NCBI GenBank assembly: GCA_964568675.1
Contig: CAZMQV010000005.1
Span: forward strand, 16,474-80,473
From: UPXZ01 sp964568675
GTDB taxonomy: Bacteria; Bacteroidota; Bacteroidia; Bacteroidales; Paludibacteraceae
Length of the DNA stretch: 64,000 nucleotides
Direction: 5' to 3'
In this document: piece by piece, positions 27,368 to 35,742 of the stretch
Position numbering within the stretch: position 1 is the first letter of the stretch
How the letters are laid out: the number at the start of each line of letters is the position of its first letter
Notes under the pieces: model-generated
Seen by the model: only the letters and a program-made list of their open reading frames with translations
What the model was told of the DNA's origin: nothing
Databases searched by the model: none
Program-made: the position numbers and the translations under genes

Positions 27368-27931
27368 CTATTTGTTATTATACGCGTTCATGGTGTTTTG
27401 TGTGCCTGCCAAGCAGAAGCTTTTGATTATTTCAATCGCTTTTTCCACTCTTTCGGGTATTGCCGAAGCTTCTTCCGCACCCCAATTGCCAAGAACGTAA
27501 TGTACTTGAGCGCCTTTAGAAAAATCGTTGCCAATTCCGAATCGCAAACGGTTGTAATTGCTGTGACCCAATGTTTCCTGGATGTGTTTCAATCCGTTGT
27601 GTCCCGCATCCGAGCCTTTGGGCTTCAGGCGCAATGTGCCAAAAGGCAACGCGATGTCATCCACAAGTACCAGTACACGTTCGAGTGGAATGTTTTCTTG
27701 TTGCATCCAATAGCGCAAAGCATTGCCGCTAAGGTTCATGTAGGTGGATGGTTTTAGCAGAATGAGGCTTTTCCCTTTCAGTTTAACCTCGGTTATGGCG
27801 CCGTAACGCTTGTCGGTAAAAAAAACATTGGACGCATCAGCAAATGCGTCCAATACTGTAAATCCGATGTTGTGGCGGGTATTTTGGTATTCCGAGCCAA
27901 TATTACCCAGCCCTACAATCAAATACTTCAT
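27368..27931 (-). CDS. pth: peptidyl-tRNA hydrolase
   Basis: Releases tRNA from stalled peptidyl-tRNA. 187 aa, full length. The catalytic histidine is His20 in NTRHNIGF; the LVDDIALPFG block carries the conserved aspartate near residue 92, and GHNGLKHI follows. It starts 10 bp after the rplY stop, the usual pairing in Bacteroidota. Confidence 0.96.
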   Translation of the reverse strand: MKYLIVGLGNIGSEYQNTRHNIGFTVLDAFADASNVFFTDKRYGAITEVKLKGKSLILLKPSTYMNLSGNALRYWMQQENIPLERVLVLVDDIALPFGTLRLKPKGSDAGHNGLKHIQETLGHSNYNRLRFGIGNDFSKGAQVHYVLGNWGAEEASAIPERVEKAIEIIKSFCLAGTQNTMNAYNNK

Positions 27932-27941
27932 TTACTGAGAA

Positions 27942-28535
27942 TTATTTCTTTTTGCCTGTTGCGGCTGCTGCTGTTGCGGCAGCACCACGAGCCGCGCGCG
28001 TCAATTTCACTTGAGCTACTACAGAGTTTTTAGCATTCATTAATTCAAAGTCTTCAAAAGATAGTTCTCCAACTTTGATGGTTTTGCCCAATCCTAAGTG
28101 GCTTACGTCGATTGTTAAGTTTTCTGGAAGTTTCGAGTAGATACCTTTTACTTTTAGTTTGCGGATTTCCAATGAAAGTTTACCCCCGGCTTTAACACCT
28201 TCAGCAAGACCTTTTAGGATAACAGGCAATTCTACTACTACCGGTTTTGTGTCGTTTACTTCGAGGAAGTCCACGTGAAGCAGTTTGTCGGTAACCGGAT
28301 GAAACTGAAGTTCTTTCATTACACATTTTGTAGTTTTACCACCTACAGTAACATCAACTACAAAAACTTCGGGTGAGTAAACCAATTTGCGGATACCGCT
28401 TTCGGTTACTGTGAAGTGTGAATTTTCGTTTCCACCATAAAGTACGCAAGGAATTGACTCCGATCTGCGAACTGCTTTGGTTGCTTTTTTACCTAAATCT
28501 TGGCGCGCTTCGCCTGACAATTCAAATGTTTTCAT
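27942..28535 (-). CDS. rplY: 50S ribosomal protein L25 (CTC family)
   Basis: Binds 5S rRNA. 197 aa from ATG 28535 (MKTFELSGEARQDLGKKATK), which matches the family; the in-frame start at 28565 adds ten residues. It has the N-terminal L25 domain with PCVLYGGNENSHF and a C-terminal TL5-like beta domain, then an Ala/Lys-rich tail (AAATAAAATGKKK). Promoter element 28640-28670 lies about 100 bp upstream, so rplY-pth form a unit that may extend to the S4 and DUF4924 genes. Confidence 0.95.
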   Translation of the reverse strand: MKTFELSGEARQDLGKKATKAVRRSESIPCVLYGGNENSHFTVTESGIRKLVYSPEVFVVDVTVGGKTTKCVMKELQFHPVTDKLLHVDFLEVNDTKPVVVELPVILKGLAEGVKAGGKLSLEIRKLKVKGIYSKLPENLTIDVSHLGLGKTIKVGELSFEDFELMNAKNSVVAQVKLTRAARGAAATAAAATGKKK

Positions 28536-28639
28536 TTTTTTAATTATAAAATTTGTGTTACTCAAAATTTAAGCGTTTTTTGTTATTAAGTGATTAGTCG
28601 CTTAATTTCCCATCACACTTTCTTTTTCAAAAAAGCATG

Positions 28640-28670
28640 CAAAGATACGAACTTTCAACGGAGTATGCAA
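28640..28670 (-). promoter_or_regulatory. Bacteroidota-type promoter for rplY-pth
   Basis: On the minus strand TTG (28668-28670), 20 bp, TATCTTTG (28640-28647): an exact match to the consensus. It lies just beyond the aguA stop. Confidence 0.75.
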
Positions 28671-28682
28671 ATCTTCGTCTTG

Positions 28683-29720
28683 CTAAACCTCAAAAAACTG
28701 CATGGTTACACAATGCAACGAACCGTGTTGGTGTATGAGCGAACGGCAATCTACTCCTACGATATCGCGTTCGGGGAAAGCTTTTTGAAGTTGGAGGCGT
28801 GCCACTTCATCTTTTGGTGAAGCATAGGTTGGCATTAAAATGGCGTCGTTGATAATCAGAAAGTTGGCGTATGTGGCTGGCAGTCGTTGACCGTCTTCGT
28901 CATACACGGCGTCGGCCATAGGGAGTGCGATAAGCTTAAAAGATTTGTTTGACCCATACATTTTAAAAGAATGCAATTCTTCTTCCATTTTCTTTAGTTC
29001 GGTATAATGCTCGTCTGTTTCGTCGTTACACTTCACGTAAGCAATGGTGTCGCTCTTACAAAATCGGGCAAGGGTATCCACGTGGCTGTCGGTGTCGTCG
29101 CCCGCAAGGTAGCCGTGGTTGAGCCAAAGTATATGCTCCGCACCAAGATATTTACGTAGTTTTTTTTCAATTTCCTCGCGGGTCATGTTGTTGCGGTTGG
29201 GTGCAAGGAGACATTCGGCAGTGGTGAGCAAGGTGCGTTGTCCGTCGCTTTCGATGCTTCCACCTTCCAATACAAATTTCTTTCTGTTCTTTAATTTAAT
29301 GCCTTCAGGAAATATCTTTTTTTCGAATAGCTGCGCGTTGATTTGATTGTCCAGGTTAGCAGCGAATTTCATGCCCCAGCCATTGAATGTGAAGTCAAGA
29401 AGTCGGAGTTCGTTATTTTTGAATACAGAGATTGCGCCATGATCGCGTGCCCAGGTGTCGTTGCTTGGTATGGCTGTGTATGTGATTTTATCCTGAGGTA
29501 AACCACCGAGTTTTTTCTTTACAAGTTCTACGTCTGCACAAACCACCAATAGACGCTCTCTTTTTGTGATTTCTGTTGCAATCTGCACAAAACACGCGGT
29601 TACTTCATCGAGCATGTATGCCCAGTCCGAGTTGGCATGTGGGAAGGTGAGTTGAACAAAAGATTGATGCTCCCATTCTGCAGGGAAGCGCAGTGTTGAT
29701 GTTTTCGTATCGTTGTTCAT
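28683..29720 (-). CDS. aguA: agmatine deiminase
   Basis: Hydrolyses agmatine to N-carbamoylputrescine and ammonia in putrescine synthesis. 345 aa with the guanidino-modifying fold: DTWARDHGAISV, LEGGSIESDG, GDDTDSHVDTLARF and the catalytic cysteine in GSLHCVTMQ near the C-terminus. It is monocistronic here. Its pathway partner aguB is in the same window but about 27 kb away on the other strand, whereas the two are often adjacent in other genomes. Confidence 0.93.
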   Translation of the reverse strand: MNNDTKTSTLRFPAEWEHQSFVQLTFPHANSDWAYMLDEVTACFVQIATEITKRERLLVVCADVELVKKKLGGLPQDKITYTAIPSNDTWARDHGAISVFKNNELRLLDFTFNGWGMKFAANLDNQINAQLFEKKIFPEGIKLKNRKKFVLEGGSIESDGQRTLLTTAECLLAPNRNNMTREEIEKKLRKYLGAEHILWLNHGYLAGDDTDSHVDTLARFCKSDTIAYVKCNDETDEHYTELKKMEEELHSFKMYGSNKSFKLIALPMADAVYDEDGQRLPATYANFLIINDAILMPTYASPKDEVARLQLQKAFPERDIVGVDCRSLIHQHGSLHCVTMQFFEV

Positions 29721-29814
29721 CTTGTTTTTGAGTAGTTTATATTAGTCATTGCGTCTCTCCCTACTTCAGTTCACGTGTTGTTTTGCGTTTTTATCCGAAT
29801 CGGGAATAATCGTT

Positions 29815-29822
29815 CAAAGATA
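29815..29822 (-). promoter_or_regulatory. candidate -7 element for aguA
   Basis: TATCTTTG on the minus strand, matching TAnnTTTG, about 95 bp before the aguA start; the -33 box is not evident. Confidence 0.45.
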
Positions 29823-29992
29823 ATTGAAATTTCGCATAAAAACACGATGATGATTCTACTGTTTTGTTGTGGAGTAATATTACAACGGTGTTGTTTTTGA
29901 AAGATTATTGATGCGATGGATAAATATATTTTTTTTGAAAATATTAATTTGCTGTATTTTGTGGGTCGATGATTAAATATGAGCGTTTGAAA

Positions 29993-31897
29993 TTAATTGT
30001 TTTTAAGGTGTAAGTATAATTGTTCGTTTTCGCATACTATGTCATTGTCTTTAAGAAATCGGACAACCTCTATCACCTTCTTGTCGTTTAGTTTGGCGAG
30101 TTGAAGCAATTCGCCAATTCTTCGAGGTTTCTCTTCGAGCATTCCGATAACCGCAGTTTTGATTGTCTGAAATTCATCGTTTTGTATATCCTTGTTTTTG
30201 TTTTTCAAGCATACGTCGCATTTTCCGCATGCTTTTCCATTATGTTCGCCAAAGTAATTGAGCAAAATCAGACTTCGGCAGGTGTTTTCTTTCGTGGCGT
30301 ATTCCACCATGCTGTTCACTTTGCTCTCGTATCGTTCTTTTCGGTCATCGTAAGCGGCTTTGATTATTCGTAAATCACTTTTATGTACACGTTCGTATGT
30401 GATAGTGAGGAAAGGCGTTCTTCGACGTGGAATGTAGTGAATAATTTTTTCTTTACTGAGTTGAGTGAGCTGATCATACACTTTTTGATAATCCCATCCG
30501 AGGCGGCTTGCAATTGTTTCTTCGCGTATGGCGGATGGATCCATGAAAAGTCCGGTGTAGGAGCGAAGTAATATGTGAATTAATGCGTCTTGCTCTTGCG
30601 TGTGTTTTTGCTTGTAAAGATCTTCTTTCCCACAAGTGAAAATCACGGTCGAAATACTATCCTGCTCATCGGTGAGGTCGAAATATCCAGCGTATTGCAA
30701 AATTTTGATAGAGTTGTGGGCTACTAATAAGGGTAAGTGGAATTTTGAACAAAAATCGGCTAAGTCAAACACAAAAGTATGATCAAGTCCACTTCCTACA
30801 CCTATTTGATAGTAATTGCATACCGCGTCATATATTTCCATCACTTTCTCTTTGGGTGGAAACGTATCGGCGATGCGTTTGTTCATCTTCACTTTGTCGG
30901 TATTGTTGTATAGCATAACCGCATACGCTTTTACCCCATCGCGTCCGGCTCGTCCGGCTTCCTGAAAATAAGCTTCGAGCGAATCGGGCAAATCGAGATG
31001 CACCACGGTGCGTACATCCGCTTTGTCAATTCCCATCCCGAATGCGTTGGTGGATATGATGACACGTGTTTTGTCTGATTTCCAGTTTGCCTGCCGGTTG
31101 TCTTTGATTGCATTGCTCAATCCGGCATGAAAATATTCTGCGGAGATGCCGTTGTCGTTCAACCAGTCGGCAATTTCTTTTGTCTTTTTTCGATTTCGTA
31201 CATACACTACCGATGAGCCGGGCACTGAATTCAATATTTTAAGTAACTGACCGTTTTTATCTTCAACCGAACGAATGACGTAAGCCAAATTGGAACGATG
31301 AAAGCTTTTTCGAAAAACATTTTTTTCTTTAAATAGTAATTTCTCCTGAATGTCGTCCACCACATCGGGAGTTGCGGTGGCGGTAAGCGCAAGCACGGGA
31401 GTTTGTGGCATATACCGACGAATGTCGGCAATCTTCAGGTATGCGGGACGGAAGTCGTAGCCCCATTGCGAAATGCAGTGCGATTCATCCACAGCGATAA
31501 GCGATACGTCCATTTGCTTCACTTTGGTAATGAAAAGCTCGGTGGCGAGTCGCTCGGGTGAAACGTATAGGAAGCGATAAGCGCCGAGCACAGCGTTGTC
31601 AAGGGTAAGAAGAATGTCGCGCGACGTAAGCCCGGAAAAGATTGCGGCAGCGGATATGTCTCGCTTTTTAAGATTCTCAACCTGATCCTTCATCAGGGCG
31701 ATAAGTGGCGTAACGACAATGCAGATTCCTTTCATCGCCAATGCCGGCACCTGAAAAGTAAGTGATTTGCCTCCACCGGTAGGCATCAAGCCTAGTGTGT
31801 CGCGCCCTGAAAGCACACTGCGGATTATATCTTCCTGCAGCGGTCGGAAATTGTCGTATCCCCAGTTTGCTTTTAATATGGCGTGAATGTCTTGCAT
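29993..31897 (-). CDS. recQ: RecQ-family ATP-dependent DNA helicase
   Basis: 3'-5' DNA helicase for recombination and fork repair. 634 aa: Walker A MPTGGGKS with Lys44, DESHCISQWGYDFRP (DEAH-type Walker B plus aromatic-rich loop), helicase C domain with QEAGRAGRDG, then an RQC zinc site with cysteines in CRSLILLNYFGE, CGKCDVC. The C-terminal 60 residues look like a winged helix and no HRDC domain is apparent. It follows the ABC exporter gene by about 100 bp on the same strand and may be read through from it, but has no functional link that I can see. Confidence 0.94.
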   Translation of the reverse strand: MQDIHAILKANWGYDNFRPLQEDIIRSVLSGRDTLGLMPTGGGKSLTFQVPALAMKGICIVVTPLIALMKDQVENLKKRDISAAAIFSGLTSRDILLTLDNAVLGAYRFLYVSPERLATELFITKVKQMDVSLIAVDESHCISQWGYDFRPAYLKIADIRRYMPQTPVLALTATATPDVVDDIQEKLLFKEKNVFRKSFHRSNLAYVIRSVEDKNGQLLKILNSVPGSSVVYVRNRKKTKEIADWLNDNGISAEYFHAGLSNAIKDNRQANWKSDKTRVIISTNAFGMGIDKADVRTVVHLDLPDSLEAYFQEAGRAGRDGVKAYAVMLYNNTDKVKMNKRIADTFPPKEKVMEIYDAVCNYYQIGVGSGLDHTFVFDLADFCSKFHLPLLVAHNSIKILQYAGYFDLTDEQDSISTVIFTCGKEDLYKQKHTQEQDALIHILLRSYTGLFMDPSAIREETIASRLGWDYQKVYDQLTQLSKEKIIHYIPRRRTPFLTITYERVHKSDLRIIKAAYDDRKERYESKVNSMVEYATKENTCRSLILLNYFGEHNGKACGKCDVCLKNKNKDIQNDEFQTIKTAVIGMLEEKPRRIGELLQLAKLNDKKVIEVVRFLKDNDIVCENEQLYLHLKNN

Positions 31898-31996
31898 TGA
31901 ATAGTTGTTTTTTTAACGCGAATCGTACTGAAAACGCATGATGCGATTTTGAGATTAGCTCTCTTCACGTTTTTTTTTACCCAAACATCGAAAAAA

Positions 31997-34228
31997 TTAA
32001 ATTTTACGAGTTGAATTGTATAAGCTAAAATATTTGCCTTCGAGTTGCATAAGTTCATCGTGTGAGCCACTTTCGGCTATTTCACCCTTGTCGAGCAGGT
32101 AGATGCAGTCTGCCCACTGCACAGTGGAGAGGCGATGGCTAACAATGATTGTAGTCTTGTTTTTAGATAGATTTTTTAATCTGTTTATCATCTGACGTTC
32201 TGAGTTTGCATCCAATGCGCTGGATGGTTCGTCCATCAGAAGGATAGGCTTTTCGCGGTAAAAAGCGCGAGCTAATGCTATCTTTTGCCATTGCCCGATG
32301 CTCAGCTCTTCACTCTCCTTAAATAAATGTCCAAGACGGGTTTGATAGCCAAACGGCAATTTGTCGAGCGTTTGATCAATGCCTGCTGCGCGTGCGGCGG
32401 ATATGGCATCTTCTACATTGGGTTTTCGGTGATAATTGCCAAGCAGAATATTGTCCATTGCGGAGACCTGATAGAGTGCGAAATCCTGAAAAACAGCTGT
32501 GATATTGGATAAAACTTGTTTTTGCCCAATTCGTTGTAGTTCAACCCCATCAATTAAAATTTTACCGGAGTCGGGCTTGAAAAAACCACATAGAAGTTTT
32601 ATTAAAGTGGTTTTGCCGGCACCATTTTCTCCTACCAACGCGATGGTTTTTCCTGCCGGAATGTGAATGTTTATATCTTTCAACGTTTCTCTATCGCTGT
32701 GTTTATAGCTGAAAAAGAGATTACTGAGTCTGATGTCTTGCTTTAAACGGAATGGTTCGGTGGCGGCTTGTTCGTCTTCGGTAGAGTCGGGCAATTGCAG
32801 AAACGAAAGGAAATCTTCGAGAAAAGTATTGTCTTCGATAAGTCCGGCAATGGAGCTGAAAAATTCGTTGAGTAGTGAGTAGCCACGCTGAAATGCCAGA
32901 AGAAAAAGTACTAAATTGCCAATTGGCATATTGCCGGTGGTGCTGGAATATGTAACAATAACTAATGAAAGAAAAATAAGCAATGTAGCAAAACTTTGAG
33001 TAATAATGGTGTTGCGCAATTCATAGCGTGTCAGCTCTGTTTGATCATTAAAAAGCTCATCCTGTTTTCGGTTGAACAAACGGATGAAGTAGCTTGAAAA
33101 ATCAAAAAGACGAATTTCTTTAGCAAATGGATAGGCTGTTATCACACGGTTGTAGTAGTGTTTCTCGCGTTCTTTGGATATTTGGTTCGCTTTGAGCCGG
33201 TGAAGTCGGCGCACGTAAAGTACCCTGAAAAAGCCTTCGGGCATTACCGCGATTACCAATACCAAAAGCAAACTCCAATGTATGGAAAGAAAGACGCCCA
33301 TCAATAAAATACCGGAAATGCTGGTTTTCAGAAAACCAAGTGACGAGTTGAGCATCCGAACCGGGCGATAGCTTGCTTCCTGCACTGCGCGGTGCATCTT
33401 GTCCAGTTGATCTGTGTCTTCAAAATCGGACAAATGAAGTAGTGTGTGTTTTTGATGCAAATCGTTATATACTTTGCGACTTACCGATTGCGATAGTTTT
33501 TCGCTCCAAAATCTCCCAAATCCCTGAAGCAGACCGGAAAATAGAAATAGTGAGGCTACTATGCCCAACAGCAGATATAACCCAATGGTGGAGTGGGAGG
33601 ATGCAGTGCCAATAAAATCAACAAGATACTTGATGGTAACAATCAGCGCCAGCGGAATAATGCCTTTGAAGATAGACACTATCGCATTAATCGTGAAAAT
33701 TCGTTTACTGTTTTGGAGTAACGCGTTTATGTTTGAGCGAATGCTGCGAATGGAACGAATTGAAAAATTTAATACACTCGAAAATGAGAGTAAAATCCGG
33801 TTTACACGGCTATTTATTGGGTGAAATAATTTGTCCGTAAGTTTTCTCCATTTCATCATTGGAGAACTCACTTTATATGTTTTGCCGTTTCGTTCAAAAC
33901 TCACCAATCGTGCCACAAATTGCTCCTCTTCAAAAGGCGCGTCAGCCTTTGGCATGTTGTCGCCGCGCATGATGAGCCACTGTTTCCCATTCACGTGATT
34001 CAGCGCGACGAGACGGTGCAAAATAAAATTCTGATTATTACGACATGCAATGATGTCGCCCTTGCGCAATTCATTTAGATGACATTTCTCGAGCAAACAT
34101 TTGTCGCCGGTTTTCAGAGTCGGATACATGCTAAAACCCTTTGCGCGCATCGAAATACTCTTCTCGTTTTCGAGTAAGAATTCCGTGAAATCAGCCCATT
34201 TATTAGTGATGTTTGAATCTTTTGGCAT
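31997..34228 (-). CDS. ABC exporter with N-terminal S26B-like serine peptidase domain
   Basis: 743-residue fusion. Residues 25-125 resemble an S24/S26 peptidase of the SipW/SEC11 type: GFSMYPTLKTGD (Ser33), GDIIACR, FILHRLV (His71) and RGDNMPKAD (Asp90) supply a visible Ser-His-Asp set, but no transmembrane anchor precedes them. Residues about 165-445 are the ABC transmembrane region with six likely helices, and about 500-740 the ATPase: GENGAGKTT (Walker A), LSIGQWQKIALARA (signature), LLMDEPSSALD (Walker B) and VSHRLST (H-loop). The layout parallels peptidase-containing exporters that cleave leader peptides while exporting, with the C39 cysteine peptidase replaced by a serine one. Third gene of the PqqD/HprK operon. 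Substrate unknown. Confidence 0.85.
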   Translation of the reverse strand: MPKDSNITNKWADFTEFLLENEKSISMRAKGFSMYPTLKTGDKCLLEKCHLNELRKGDIIACRNNQNFILHRLVALNHVNGKQWLIMRGDNMPKADAPFEEEQFVARLVSFERNGKTYKVSSPMMKWRKLTDKLFHPINSRVNRILLSFSSVLNFSIRSIRSIRSNINALLQNSKRIFTINAIVSIFKGIIPLALIVTIKYLVDFIGTASSHSTIGLYLLLGIVASLFLFSGLLQGFGRFWSEKLSQSVSRKVYNDLHQKHTLLHLSDFEDTDQLDKMHRAVQEASYRPVRMLNSSLGFLKTSISGILLMGVFLSIHWSLLLVLVIAVMPEGFFRVLYVRRLHRLKANQISKEREKHYYNRVITAYPFAKEIRLFDFSSYFIRLFNRKQDELFNDQTELTRYELRNTIITQSFATLLIFLSLVIVTYSSTTGNMPIGNLVLFLLAFQRGYSLLNEFFSSIAGLIEDNTFLEDFLSFLQLPDSTEDEQAATEPFRLKQDIRLSNLFFSYKHSDRETLKDINIHIPAGKTIALVGENGAGKTTLIKLLCGFFKPDSGKILIDGVELQRIGQKQVLSNITAVFQDFALYQVSAMDNILLGNYHRKPNVEDAISAARAAGIDQTLDKLPFGYQTRLGHLFKESEELSIGQWQKIALARAFYREKPILLMDEPSSALDANSERQMINRLKNLSKNKTTIIVSHRLSTVQWADCIYLLDKGEIAESGSHDELMQLEGKYFSLYNSTRKI

Positions 34229-34300
34229 TGTCCGGCAAATATTTTTTTGAAATAGCTAAAGAATTTAATTTCGTTTATTGGATATTTACTTGCCGAAAAA

Positions 34301-35158
34301 TTAGTCTGACGATTTGATGAAATCGATAATCTGCATGTTGGGCACCACACCCAAGCGATAAACGGCAAGATTTTGGCTTAGCCGGTGGAAAAAATCGATA
34401 TGATGTTGCACGAATCGCTTGTCGTAATTGTTCTGAATGCTAAAAGCCATGACACTGCTCAACGCTACCACACCTTTCAGTTGCTCAATTCTATTTTCAG
34501 GAGAATGGTAAATTAGATATATGGCATTGAGAGGCGCTTTTTTATTTTCATCTTCGTAATACATGGGGGTATTGTAAACAAAATACTGTTCACCCTCTCG
34601 GCGTATTATCAAACGGTCGTCATTAATGAGCATGTTGCCTGCTTGTTGCCATATCCCGGCTATCGTGCTTTTACCCGCGCCTGAAAATCCACTAAACATT
34701 CTTCCTTTTTCCCCATCGAAAATAGCGGAAGCGTGCATCATCACCGCCTCAGTGGTGAGCACTGCGTAATGAAATATTATCGGTCCCATCGGAAAAAGCA
34801 TCGGATCGAGAGTCCCATTTTCTTCGCGTGCCCACACTGTCCAATGCTTTAAGTCGGGTTCAAGTCGTGCAAATTGCTGAATTATAGTCTGATTATTCTG
34901 ATCATGAATTTCAAAAAAAAGAACTTCGTTGAGCCGGTAGATGTCGTAAAATCGAAGTTCGCTGTTTGCGGAGCTGAAAACATGGGTGGCGTCGGTCGGG
35001 ATGGGCGATTTGTCCATTGGTAAACACTCGATTGTCAAATCAGGTGTATTTTCTTCCGCTTTGTGAAAATGCGTGTAGCCGATATCAAGGCTCAATGGTA
35101 GCTGTGAACGCATTTCGATCGTAAATCCTGCGATTGAGAGCTGTAATTTTGTTGGCAT
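34301..35158 (-). CDS. HPr kinase/phosphorylase-like protein (HprK-related)
   Basis: 285 aa. The C-terminal half has the HprK-like P-loop kinase fold: MHASAIFDG, Walker A GFSGAGKST (about residues 157-165), then INDDRLIIR with paired aspartates and a YNTPMYYED segment. The N-terminal 120 residues are a beta-rich domain without recognised motif. The HPr-binding N-terminal domain of true HPr kinase is not apparent. Relatives of this kind occur beside PqqD-like proteins in lasso-peptide and other peptide-modification clusters, where some phosphorylate the precursor peptide. It lies 61 bp after the PqqD gene and 72 bp before the exporter gene. Substrate is not known here. Confidence 0.82.
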   Translation of the reverse strand: MPTKLQLSIAGFTIEMRSQLPLSLDIGYTHFHKAEENTPDLTIECLPMDKSPIPTDATHVFSSANSELRFYDIYRLNEVLFFEIHDQNNQTIIQQFARLEPDLKHWTVWAREENGTLDPMLFPMGPIIFHYAVLTTEAVMMHASAIFDGEKGRMFSGFSGAGKSTIAGIWQQAGNMLINDDRLIIRREGEQYFVYNTPMYYEDENKKAPLNAIYLIYHSPENRIEQLKGVVALSSVMAFSIQNNYDKRFVQHHIDFFHRLSQNLAVYRLGVVPNMQIIDFIKSSD

Positions 35159-35219
35159 GGCGAGTAGGTTGCTGGAGGTTTGAAATGCAGTAATTTACTT
35201 CTTGCAAAGTTTAACTCTC

Positions 35220-35498
35220 CTAAAATTTAGATATTTCTTGAAGTTTATCAAGAAAATTGCGTACGTCGGCTTCTGCACGGTCGCGCTCCACTTCAAAGTT
35301 GTCAAGTAACAGTGTTACAAGGCTCTCGGTGGTGGTGCCGGCACTTAATTTTTCCCAAAGAAAGCCTGCTGTTTCATTGAAAGTATAAAGTCGCTCCATT
35401 TCTGCTACGTTGTTTACTAAAGGCACTACTACCAAATCGTCGCCCACCATGCGTGTTGCAAACCGGTTTTTAATTTTATACAAGTTTTCCGTTTCCAT
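35220..35498 (-). CDS. PqqD-family peptide-binding protein
   Basis: 92 aa, the size of a free-standing RiPP recognition element. It has the beta-strand start (YKIKNRFATRMVGDDLVVVP), followed by LYTFNETAGFLWEKLSAG and a winged-helix helical part, the usual PqqD pattern. PqqD proteins bind leader peptides and present them to modifying enzymes. First gene of the operon with the HprK-like kinase and the peptidase-ABC exporter, directly behind an excellent promoter. No precursor peptide gene could be identified next to it. Confidence 0.82.
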   Translation of the reverse strand: METENLYKIKNRFATRMVGDDLVVVPLVNNVAEMERLYTFNETAGFLWEKLSAGTTTESLVTLLLDNFEVERDRAEADVRNFLDKLQEISKF

Positions 35499-35523
35499 TT
35501 GATGTGAGTTTTTGTTTTGCTTA

Positions 35524-35554
35524 CAAAGATAAATTTTAAAATTGAGAATTTCAA
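35524..35554 (-). promoter_or_regulatory. Bacteroidota-type promoter of the PqqD/HprK/exporter operon
   Basis: On the minus strand TTG (35552-35554), 20 bp, TATCTTTG (35524-35531): exact consensus, 26 bp before the PqqD start codon. Confidence 0.78.
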
Positions 35555-35689
35555 AAAAACATTTTCGAAAGTAATTTATTATCTCATTTCAATTTATTTT
35601 CGTTTTACTTTTCGATTCTAATCTGTTGTTGTTAAACAGATAAAATGAAGTTTTTAATCGGAAAAATTACAATAAGGATAAAAATAGAC

Positions 35690-35697
35690 TATATTTG
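35690..35697 (+). promoter_or_regulatory. -7 element for the beta-CASP nuclease gene
   Basis: TATATTTG matches TAnnTTTG and precedes ATG 35743 by 45 bp; the -33 region is T-rich without an exact TTG. Confidence 0.5.
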
Positions 35698-35742
35698 TAG
35701 CCAAACTCAATGATATTAACCGTGTTGTAATACATCAAACTC

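Noticed and set aside
35645..35713. 22-aa plus-strand ORF next to the PqqD operon as a precursor peptide
   Set aside because: It lies on the opposite strand, contains the promoter of the downstream nuclease gene and has no leader/core pattern.
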